This document shows, in pieces, positions 1 through 5,280 of a DNA stretch of 10,514 nucleotides. The stretch spans positions 1 to 10,514 of the forward strand of contig CAKVNP010000047.1 of the NCBI GenBank assembly GCA_934777095.1, written 5' to 3'. The DNA comes from an uncultured Clostridium sp. GTDB taxonomy: Bacteria > Bacillota > Clostridia > Clostridiales > Clostridiaceae. A program made the translations under genes and the position numbers. Numbering within the stretch: the first letter of the stretch is position 1; each line of letters starts with the position of its first letter. The notes beneath the pieces were generated by a model. The model had not been told where the DNA came from, searched no databases, and worked only from the letters and a program-made list of their open reading frames with translations.

Positions 1-119
1 GAAATATCTGATATTTGTGTAGCTTGTACCCATTTTCCTTCAACTGGAATTGGAGCACATGCATGATTAGCGCCTTTGTTTACAACGCACATTTCTTCAA
101 CTTCTCTTGAATACATCAT
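1..119 (-). CDS. Iron-sulfur scaffold (NifU-like) protein, N-terminal fragment
   Basis: The first 39 residues are visible; the gene runs off the left edge of the window. The peptide starts MMYSREVEEMCVVNKGANH and continues with CAPIPVEGKWVQATQISDI. From memory this matches the start of a conserved anaerobe protein annotated as an iron-sulfur cluster assembly scaffold (NifU-like), usually encoded next to a GGGtGRT-family protein. Two ATG codons are adjacent (117-119 and 114-116). I chose the outer one because the GGGAGG at 129-134 lies 9 nt from it. Cys11 and Cys21 are present, but the family's later cysteines lie outside the window. The Fur-box-like site upstream fits an iron or Fe-S role. 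The coding call is firm; the family call rests on a short segment. Confidence 0.65.
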   Translation of the reverse strand, partial: MMYSREVEEMCVVNKGANHACAPIPVEGKWVQATQISDI

Positions 120-128
120 ATATTGATT

Positions 129-134
129 CCTCCC
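129..134 (-). promoter_or_regulatory. Ribosome binding site of the Fe-S scaffold gene
   Basis: On the minus strand this reads GGGAGG, 9 nt before the ATG at 119-117 and 12 nt before the second ATG. The spacing favours the outer ATG as the start. Confidence 0.7.
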
Positions 135-146
135 TAAATATTGCTT

Positions 147-195
147 AGTTATAGCTTGTCTATTTTATTGATAATATGTAGACTACTTTATAACT
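147..195 (-). repeat. Nested inverted repeat in the leader of the Fe-S scaffold gene
   Basis: The outer arms AGTTATA (147-153) and TATAACT (189-195) pair over 7 bp. Inside them GTCTA (158-162) pairs with TAGAC (179-183) over 5 bp. Small internal loops of 4 and 5 nt separate the two helices, and the apical loop is 16 nt. If either upstream promoter is used, this lies in the 5' untranslated RNA, ending about 13 nt before the ribosome binding site. No U-tract follows, so it does not look like a terminator. It matches no riboswitch I recognise, and the AT-rich helices would be weak. Confidence 0.35.
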
Positions 196-231
196 GGGTC
201 AAATTTTATCCCGCTTGGGTAAAATTCATCC
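196..231. repeat. Tandem direct repeat, 21-bp period, upstream of the Fe-S scaffold gene
   Basis: On the plus strand GGGTCAAATTTTATCC (196-211) recurs as GGGTAAAATTCATCC (217-231), matching except for one substitution-like position and one missing base. The starts are 21 bp apart, about two helical turns, so a DNA-binding protein would meet both copies on the same face. On the minus strand the left copy contains TTGACC (202-197), a possible -35 with TACATA (180-175) 16 bp downstream. The element could be an operator pair or part of a structured leader. Confidence 0.35.
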
Positions 232-241
232 TACTGTTAAT

Positions 242-270
242 ATCATAACAAATGTATTTATTGCCAACAA
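242..270 (-). promoter_or_regulatory. Candidate extended -10 promoter (P2) for the Fe-S scaffold gene
   Basis: The minus strand shows TTGTTG (270-265), a 17-bp spacer, then TATGAT (247-242). A TG one base upstream of the -10 makes it an extended -10. Transcription would start near 235, giving a leader of about 115 nt that contains the tandem repeat and the nested inverted repeat. Confidence 0.5.
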
Positions 271-296
271 GCCTTTTTTTTAAATTTTCTGAAAAA

Positions 297-325
297 ATTA
301 TATTTTTATACCTTTTACTTGAAAA
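297..325 (-). promoter_or_regulatory. Candidate promoter (P1) for the Fe-S scaffold gene
   Basis: The minus strand reads TTTTCA (325-320), a 17-bp spacer, and a perfect TATAAT (302-297). The -35 matches consensus at four of six positions and is also the last six bases of the Fur-box-like site. Background AT-richness weakens the call, but the spacing is ideal and the operator overlap supports it. Confidence 0.45.
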
Positions 326-334
326 TTATTATCA
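320..334 (-). promoter_or_regulatory. Fur-box-like operator
   Basis: The 15 bases TGAAAATTATTATCA on the plus strand differ at one position from the 7-1-7 Fur consensus TGATAATnATTATCA. The site covers the -35 of candidate promoter P1, so a bound repressor would block RNA polymerase. The gene it would control begins at 119 on the minus strand and looks like an Fe-S scaffold, which fits iron control. The site lies beyond the terminator of the metal transporter, so it is not that gene's operator. Confidence 0.5.
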
Positions 335-364
335 TTTATTTTCTATCTTTTTGCATTAATAGAT

Positions 365-393
365 ATAAAAAGGCATTGTTTTCACAATGCCTT
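365..393 (-). terminator. Intrinsic terminator of the ZIP transporter gene
   Basis: A perfect 10-bp stem (370-379 with 384-393) closes a GAAA tetraloop in the minus-strand RNA and is followed by a short U run (TTTATAT). It starts 11 bases past the stop codon of the transporter gene, ending that one-gene unit before the Fe-S scaffold leader. Confidence 0.85.
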
Positions 394-403
394 CTTATTT
401 TTC

Positions 404-1222
404 TTAACCAAGCACTACATCTAGTACCATCATTACAATAAATCCCATAATTAATCCAATTGTAGTTAAAGTTTTATTTTCTATAGATGCTTCTGGCAAT
501 AATTCTGAACCAATAACTGAAACCATTGCTCCAGCTGAAAAAGCTAAGAAAAATGGTAGCATACTACGGACAGTTATTGCTGCTAAAGCACCTAATACTC
601 CTGATATAGGCTCAACTATACCTGATGCCTGTCCATAAAAGAAACTTTTGCTTCTGCTAAGACCTTCTCTCCTTAACGGTAAAGAAACAGCTGCTCCTTC
701 TGGAAAGTTTTGCAACCCTATACCTATAGCTAATGAAATAGCAGCTCCAATTGTCGCACTTGGAATCCCCGCTGCAACTCCTCCAAACGCTACACCTACA
801 GCTAATCCCTCAGGAATATTATGGAGTGTAACTGCTACTACTAAAAGAATACTTTTCTTTATTCCTTCCCTATTTATACTTGGCTCTTGGTTATTTTTTA
901 CTGTAATAACACCATATGAATATTTATCCATCATTTTATCAGCTAAGATAATAAATATGCCACCTGCAAAAAAACCTATAGCTGGTAATAAAAATTCACT
1001 ATATCCAAGCTCCTCACATAGTTCAATAGCTGGATTTAACAATGACCAAAAACTTGCTGCCATCATTACACCTGCACCAAATCCAAGCATGCAGTTTAAA
1101 ATCCTCCTATCAACTTTTTTAAAGAAAAACACTAATGATGCACCTAATGCTGTAATAAACCAAGTAAAAACCGTTGCTAAAAATCCTTGGAAAACAGTAT
1201 TTAAACTAGTAAACCATTCCAT
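404..1222 (-). CDS. ZIP-family divalent metal transporter
   Basis: This 272-residue protein is a multi-pass membrane carrier of the ZIP family (ZupT/GufA-like), which brings divalent metals such as zinc, iron or manganese into the cytoplasm. About eight hydrophobic segments are visible. The two signature metal-site segments are HNIPEG (134-139, fourth helix) and QNFPEG (171-176, fifth helix). Glu204 in GIVEPISG and Glu240 in GSELLPE are further polar residues within membrane helices. A hydrophilic loop at about 100-122 separates the third and fourth helices, as is usual; it has no histidine cluster. The length is typical. GGAAGG lies 10 nt before the ATG. The gene stands alone, divergent from the tRNA and ended by its own hairpin. 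The metal cannot be told from sequence alone; no Fur-like box was found before this gene, though an inverted repeat lies there. Confidence 0.93.
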   Translation of the reverse strand: MEWFTSLNTVFQGFLATVFTWFITALGASLVFFFKKVDRRILNCMLGFGAGVMMAASFWSLLNPAIELCEELGYSEFLLPAIGFFAGGIFIILADKMMDKYSYGVITVKNNQEPSINREGIKKSILLVVAVTLHNIPEGLAVGVAFGGVAAGIPSATIGAAISLAIGIGLQNFPEGAAVSLPLRREGLSRSKSFFYGQASGIVEPISGVLGALAAITVRSMLPFFLAFSAGAMVSVIGSELLPEASIENKTLTTIGLIMGFIVMMVLDVVLG

Positions 1223-1294
1223 TCTCTTTGTACCTTCCGTCCTTATTTATCCTTACAGTACAATATATTATTTTTTTCTACAACTGCTACTAAT

Positions 1295-1331
1295 AATTTC
1301 ATTAATCAATATTATTTAGCCTAATGAAATT
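1295..1331. repeat. 10-bp inverted repeat upstream of the ZIP gene
   Basis: AATTTCATTA (1295-1304) and TAATGAAATT (1322-1331) are perfect reverse complements separated by 17 bp. The element sits 73 bp before the ATG of the metal transporter and ends 15 bp from the -35 of the tRNA promoter. It may be an operator for metal-dependent control or a leader hairpin. It resembles no box I can name, and no convincing promoter for the transporter could be fixed in this AT-rich stretch. Confidence 0.4.
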
Positions 1332-1346
1332 TTGATTCGCGGTCTA

Positions 1347-1375
1347 TTGACAAATTTATTTCCACATGTTAACAT
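1347..1375 (+). promoter_or_regulatory. Promoter of tRNA-Leu
   Basis: A perfect -35 TTGACA (1347-1352) is followed after 17 bp by TAACAT (1370-1375), four of six to the -10 consensus. Transcription would start near 1382, about 9 nt before the mature tRNA end. This is the best -35 in the window. Confidence 0.75.
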
Positions 1376-1390
1376 AAAATATATCAACTA

Positions 1391-1474
1391 GCCGCCATGG
1401 CGGAACTGGCAGACGCACATGACTCAAAATCATGCGGTTTTACCATGTGGGTTCGATTCCCACTGGCGGCACCA
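1391..1474 (+). tRNA. tRNA-Leu, anticodon CAA
   Basis: The acceptor arms GCCGCCA (1391-1397) and TGGCGGC (1464-1470) pair over 7 bp and are followed by an encoded ACCA end. The anticodon stem CATGA/TCATG encloses the loop CTCAAAA, giving anticodon CAA, which reads the leucine codon UUG. The T arm is GTGGG-TTCGATT-CCCAC. A long variable region with a GGT/ACC stem marks it as class II, as expected for leucine. The D arm contains the typical CTGGCAGACGC. It is the only plus-strand gene, with its own promoter and terminator. Confidence 0.97.
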
Positions 1475-1526
1475 TATAAGAATTAAAGCACTGAAACAAT
1501 AGGTTTCAGTGCTTTAATTCTTATAT
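1474..1526. terminator. Bidirectional terminator, 24-bp perfect stem
   Basis: Bases 1474-1497 pair perfectly with 1503-1526 around a 5-base loop (AATAG). The core GCACTGAAAC stem is flanked in both directions by TTTAATTCTTAT, so it can end the tRNA transcript on the plus strand and gene 1526-2419 on the minus strand. The stem begins at the last base of the tRNA CCA end, and its far end is the last base of the opposing stop codon, so there is no spare DNA between the convergent genes. Confidence 0.88.
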
Positions 1527-2419
1527 TAAATAAAAATATTCTGAATTTCAGTAACATCCCTTAAAGTGGTATTCAGCAGACCGGAAACTATATTACTACT
1601 GTCTAGTTCTTCACCATATACTAGTTCCCTCTTTGCATTAATATAAGCAAAGCCTACTCCTTCCTTTAAGCATCCATCATAAATCTTTTTATCTCCTGGA
1701 AAATCAATAAATATACCTTTATATTTTTCTTTAAAAAACTTAACTGTTGTCTCTAATATATCCTGTTCAGATTTATTTAAAGAATTATTATCCTCCATAA
1801 ATACAAAAGCTCTACAGCCGCTATCATAATAGTATTTTATTAATCTGCTATTTAATGCTTCCTGAAAGTTTTGTCCGTTAACCTTTATATACAGTACATA
1901 GAGAATATTCCGCTTCTTTAAGCTATTTAGATCCAAGCCTTTTTTCAGATCCTCAACTTTAATTATCGGCACCACATTTCTAGCATTATAAAAATAATCA
2001 ACCATTTCTTCATCTAACATACTGCCTTTAACCATTATAGGAAAAATAATTTCTGGTGTTTCTAAGAATATTTTTAATATTTTTTTATAATTGACTATGT
2101 TATCATCAGCAAATGCCATAACAGATACTCCTGCATCCCTACAGCCACTTATTATTTCATTCCATAATTGAATGTCTATATTCATACTGCTATTCTGCTT
2201 TTCCACAACAACAGCCGCCGGATATACTATACCTCTTTTTTCATTTTTATTTCTAATCTTATCAGCAGTCTTCTGCTTCAATAAAATTCCCATCATTTTT
2301 CTGCCATAACTTAAATCTCTTAATGATATCCTACTAATTTCGTCCTTTACTATTTTATTGCATTCTTCCACCAAATTTATTAAATCTTCATTTAATACGT
2401 CTTCTAATTTAGATGCCAT
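1526..2419 (-). CDS. Radical-SAM-like protein lacking the Fe-S cysteine motif (likely pseudoenzyme)
   Basis: This 297-residue soluble protein is not a standard enzyme. From about residue 64 it follows the layout of radical SAM proteins that start YPAAxxV, keep a helix after the cluster loop, and end with a segment like FIDFPGD...GC...INAxG...PCxF..SDSNI. Here YPAAVVV (66-72) runs straight into a helix (NIDIQLWNEIISGC, 80-93). The loop that should carry CX3CX2C is missing. The SAM-binding GGEP position reads ADDN (104-107) and the usual TNG reads VKG (130-132). The C-terminal segment is kept as FIDFPGDKKIYDGC (237-250) and YIN...SSNI (259-277), but the PCxF cysteine is gone. Only four cysteines remain (20, 93, 202, 250), none clustered. 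The frame is intact, with AGGAGG 9 nt before the ATG, so it looks selected rather than decaying. The function is unknown. The relationship is my reading from memory; an unrelated TIM-barrel protein is possible. Confidence 0.6.
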   Translation of the reverse strand: MASKLEDVLNEDLINLVEECNKIVKDEISRISLRDLSYGRKMMGILLKQKTADKIRNKNEKRGIVYPAAVVVEKQNSSMNIDIQLWNEIISGCRDAGVSVMAFADDNIVNYKKILKIFLETPEIIFPIMVKGSMLDEEMVDYFYNARNVVPIIKVEDLKKGLDLNSLKKRNILYVLYIKVNGQNFQEALNSRLIKYYYDSGCRAFVFMEDNNSLNKSEQDILETTVKFFKEKYKGIFIDFPGDKKIYDGCLKEGVGFAYINAKRELVYGEELDSSNIVSGLLNTTLRDVTEIQNIFI

Positions 2420-2483
2420 ATAAATATTCCTCCTAAAGCATTTACATACTCTATTTATATTTATTTCACATCATATTATGCTT

Positions 2484-3257
2484 TTATCTTTTAAATAAAT
2501 AAGCTTTAATAACTCCAAAAAATTCTCTTACATGAAAAACTACCGTAGAACTTATATGTGCCGGTGCTGGATACCCTAGACATTGGAATCCTACCTGTTC
2601 TCCTAAATACCTTGCTCTATACATATGAAAATTATTAGTGACTACTGTTATTTTATAATCATCCTTACCCGTTAATTCTTTTAATTTTTCCTTAGTGAAT
2701 AAAAAATTCTCATAAGTGTTCGTAGATTGATCTTCCATAATTATTTGATCTTCTTCAATATTGTGAGCTACTAGATACTTCTTCATTGCTAATGCTTCTG
2801 AAATATACTCCCCTTGGCCTTGTCCTCCTGATACCACAATCTTTACCTCAGGATATTGTTCATTATATTTAACTGCTGTTTCTAGTCTATTTAATAATGC
2901 TGTGCTTAATTCACTTCCCCTTAACCCTGCTCCTAAAACAACTAAGTAATCAGGCTTTTCTAAATCATAATGATGCCCATAATAAATGATTACACCTTCT
3001 AATAATATAAAAACAGCCATTCCACCTATAAATAATACTTTCAAAATTTTTCTAGTAAATAGGGGTATACACTGCCAGATATTTAAATTGAACTTAATTT
3101 CTACTGCTCCATATATAAATAAAATAATTCCTGCTAAACAAAACATATTGGAAAATGCAATAAACCCAAATGCAGCTTTTAAAATTAAGTAGTATAAAAC
3201 TAAAATCACTCCGCCTACCATAAATATCTTGTCCATCATCTGCTTATTTTTTTTCAT
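2484..3257 (-). CDS. YdcF-family (DUF218) membrane protein
   Basis: Three hydrophobic helices (about 11-28, 30-52 and 70-92) precede a DUF218/YdcF domain from about 103 to 250. The domain motifs are visible: VVLGAGLRGSELS (106-118), VVSGGQGQGE (141-150), ED-STNTYENF (175-185) and VTNNFHMYRA (206-215), with His211 and Arg214 as probable site residues. Family members include SanA and ElyC, linked in enterobacteria to envelope integrity and lipid-carrier metabolism; the reaction is not settled. Length and layout fit Gram-positive members. GGAGAGG lies just before the ATG. A perfect TATAAT (3290-3285) precedes the gene without a clear -35, so it may have its own promoter. Only 64 bp separate it from the downstream radical-SAM-like gene and no terminator is seen there, so the two are probably cotranscribed. 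Confidence 0.88.
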   Translation of the reverse strand: MKKNKQMMDKIFMVGGVILVLYYLILKAAFGFIAFSNMFCLAGIILFIYGAVEIKFNLNIWQCIPLFTRKILKVLFIGGMAVFILLEGVIIYYGHHYDLEKPDYLVVLGAGLRGSELSTALLNRLETAVKYNEQYPEVKIVVSGGQGQGEYISEALAMKKYLVAHNIEEDQIIMEDQSTNTYENFLFTKEKLKELTGKDDYKITVVTNNFHMYRARYLGEQVGFQCLGYPAPAHISSTVVFHVREFFGVIKAYLFKR

Positions 3258-3290
3258 ATAACCTCTCCTTTCGCTTTTTATTCCATTATA

Positions 3291-3334
3291 AAAGAAAAGA
3301 TGAGATATAACTATATATATCTCATCTTTTCTTT
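3291..3334 (-). terminator. Intrinsic terminator overlapping the end of the DUF308-like gene
   Basis: Bases 3291-3309 pair perfectly with 3316-3334 over 19 bp around a 6-base loop. In minus-strand RNA the 3' arm ends CTTTTCTTT and runs into TTTATAAT, giving a U-rich tail partly inside the stem. The stop codon (TAG, 3313-3311) lies in the loop, so the 5' arm codes for the protein's last residues. The -10 of the next gene (3290-3285) touches the base of the hairpin. Confidence 0.7.
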
Positions 3335-3772
3335 ACGCCATATACTTATTTCGATTATTGCACCTAATATAAAGTAAAAAGCAATTAAAGAAGAAAATAA
3401 TTCACTGCTGCCAAACGGTTTTACAATTAGTATTATAGATAAAATAATACTGATTATTCCAATTACTATTCTAAACAAACTTAGCATTTCCTTACTTGTA
3501 ACAAATTCTACCAATGTATAACTTGCCTTGATAATTAACCAAGCAATAAAAAGTATGAAGCTCTGATCATTAAAATGAATTGCTGCTGCCAATAATATAC
3601 CTAAAATAATATCTGTAATACATTTATACCTTGTATTATGCCTATCTTCTAAAAAGCTGATTACTATATATGTACTACATAATACTATGGAAAAAATATT
3701 ATTTATCTCAAATAGAAGCGAAAAACCTATTAGAAGCAATATTATTTCCTTAAGTAATAATATATTCCCCAT
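3311..3772 (-). CDS. Small multi-pass membrane protein, DUF308/HdeD-like
   Basis: The 153-residue protein is almost wholly hydrophobic, with about five or six membrane segments (roughly 5-20, 25-41, 50-66, 70-88, 97-118 and 124-142) and a basic C-terminus (WRKEKMRYI). The segment from 99 to 141, with FRIVIGIISIILSIILIVKP and a glycine in the next helix (ILGAIIEI), resembles the repeat unit of DUF308/HdeD-like proteins; I am only moderately sure. No catalytic residues are evident and the function is unknown. AAGGAGG is 15 nt from the ATG, which is long, but an in-frame TAA four codons upstream allows no earlier start. The SD lies in the loop of an inverted repeat. An internal TTG at codon 12 with AAGG before it is the alternative start. 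Confidence 0.75.
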   Translation of the reverse strand: MGNILLLKEIILLLIGFSLLFEINNIFSIVLCSTYIVISFLEDRHNTRYKCITDIILGILLAAAIHFNDQSFILFIAWLIIKASYTLVEFVTSKEMLSLFRIVIGIISIILSIILIVKPFGSSELFSSLIAFYFILGAIIEISIWRKEKMRYI

Positions 3773-3777
3773 GGCAC

Positions 3778-3811
3778 TAACTTATTTCCTCCTTCTGATA
3801 AAAATAAGTTA
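3778..3811 (-). promoter_or_regulatory. Inverted repeat presenting the Shine-Dalgarno in its loop
   Basis: The arms 3778-3787 (TAACTTATTT on the plus strand) and 3802-3811 (AAATAAGTTA) pair over 10 bp. The 14-base loop 3788-3801 contains the whole AAGGAGG (3794-3788) of the membrane-protein gene. One arm fills the space between SD and ATG, explaining the 15-nt gap. The helix is nearly all A-U with one G-C pair, so it would be marginally stable and could act as a translational switch. Confidence 0.4.
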
Positions 3812-3864
3812 ATTAATAACTCTCTTTATATTTCGAAAGAAATAAACAAATCTAAAGCAAAACT

Positions 3865-5280
3865 TCATTGTATTTCATTTCCATTTACAAAATATTTTCC
3901 CCACTCTTTTACGTAGCTGCTGCTACACCATTCAGCCATTATTATTTCCTCATCATCTTCAATAGGTATTGTACTAATCGGCGAACCTATCACCATTCCT
4001 TTTTCTATTTTGTATATTGATAGGTTATTCCTAAACTGCACTATAGCTATTTGCGCTTCTGGTGAAGTTAATGCATCTTTAAAAAATACTAAGTCTCCTT
4101 TTAAGCTTTTCCATGGAACATATAGTGCATTAAAATTTATTAATTTATTATCCATTGGTAATGAAAAAATAATATCCTCTTCTCCTTGTGCCGCCTTTGC
4201 CGCCAAAACCCAAATACCTACAGATCTCTTCAAAGTAATATTTCCGTAATATATGTCATTTACCTTTTTATTTCCTTGATCTTTTACCGCATTCTTTATA
4301 GACTTATCATATTCTTCTTTATATCTAGCTTTATACTTTTCACCTAATATATCACTTATTTGCAATCCCTCTTCACTATTTACATTATCAACAGGTACAA
4401 TCTTATAACTATCATATTCATTGTTAAAGTTTTTTCCATAGTATGCTTCTATGCCAATATAATCGTTTCCGATAAAGGTTATAGACGCATATTCATCAAC
4501 CTTGACATTAGTTTTAATATTTGTTTCATTTTTACCATTTAACTGTTCAATTATTATTTGATTATAATGCATCTCAGCTTCATTTGTATCCATCATTTTC
4601 ATCTGCCAGATACCATTTAACCTTGGGAAAATTATATTTTCCTTTTCATAAATATCTCCTATCTTTTGATTTTCATAAGGAATCCAAATGGTTCTATAAT
4701 ATTCATTGCTATAGTTTCCTTCCTCATCTTTTTTTCTTGGTGTTTTTAACCCTATCATTACACCTTCATCTAATACTTCTCCATTATGATTTTTTCTAGC
4801 CATCCCCTCTAAAAATTCCTCAGTATATTGATTATCTTGATTGCTAATCCTTCCTAATAGATATATTTCTGATTTGTAATTTAAAATCATCTCATTCATT
4901 GAGGTAATAAAAAATTCTGCTATTATTCTATCCTGATATATTACTGATATAATATCAATTTCTTTTTCATCTCCATTATAAAAATCACTGATATATAAAT
5001 CATTTTCATATGATAAGACATAGTTTTTATCAACTACCTTCAGCTTATATTTAACATTATCCATAATGCTATCAAAAATAATAGCCTTCTTCTTATCTAG
5101 CTTAATCACCTGATTATCATATATAATACTGCTATTAGATATATATTGATTTTCAGAAACCTCTTCTACTTTCCATAGCCCTAAAAAATTTAAATCATAT
5201 TCATTTATAGACACTGTTTTAAAAGTAGCTGCCATGACCACTATTAAAATTATTAGTAGACTCCTAATAATGTTTTTCAT
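3865..5280 (-). CDS. Exported protein of unknown family, third gene of the two-component operon
   Basis: I do not recognise this 471-residue protein. A short basic start (MKNIIR) and a hydrophobic stretch (about 8-20) form a signal peptide or membrane anchor; no lipobox cysteine follows. The rest is hydrophilic, rich in Asn, Asp, Glu, Tyr and Ile, and looks mainly beta. Three Gly-X-Trp segments begin similar blocks: FLGLWKV (33-38), LNGIWQM (221-227) and SVGIWVL (353-359). Between them, YKLKVVDKNYVLSYE (78-92) resembles ASITFIGNDYIGIEA (265-279), suggesting an internal duplication. Proline-aromatic segments WIPYE (199-203) and YVPWK (387-391) may also correspond. The ATG lies inside the kinase gene, with a 17-bp overlap and AAGGAAG 6 nt before it, which implies translational coupling. 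It is probably a sensor partner or output of the kinase outside the membrane. Confidence 0.85.
   Translation of the reverse strand: MKNIIRSLLIILIVVMAATFKTVSINEYDLNFLGLWKVEEVSENQYISNSSIIYDNQVIKLDKKKAIIFDSIMDNVKYKLKVVDKNYVLSYENDLYISDFYNGDEKEIDIISVIYQDRIIAEFFITSMNEMILNYKSEIYLLGRISNQDNQYTEEFLEGMARKNHNGEVLDEGVMIGLKTPRKKDEEGNYSNEYYRTIWIPYENQKIGDIYEKENIIFPRLNGIWQMKMMDTNEAEMHYNQIIIEQLNGKNETNIKTNVKVDEYASITFIGNDYIGIEAYYGKNFNNEYDSYKIVPVDNVNSEEGLQISDILGEKYKARYKEEYDKSIKNAVKDQGNKKVNDIYYGNITLKRSVGIWVLAAKAAQGEEDIIFSLPMDNKLINFNALYVPWKSLKGDLVFFKDALTSPEAQIAIVQFRNNLSIYKIEKGMVIGSPISTIPIEDDEEIIMAEWCSSSYVKEWGKYFVNGNEIQ

Noticed and set aside
648..1319. Long open frame of 223 codons on the plus strand
   Set aside because: It runs antisense across the ZIP transporter gene, has no ribosome binding site I can see, and its translation is low-complexity with no family features. 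The minus-strand reading has clear metal-site motifs.
1366..1375. Perfect palindrome ATGTTAACAT before the tRNA
   Set aside because: It coincides with the -10 region of the tRNA promoter and is short and AT-rich; a separate operator is not needed to explain it.
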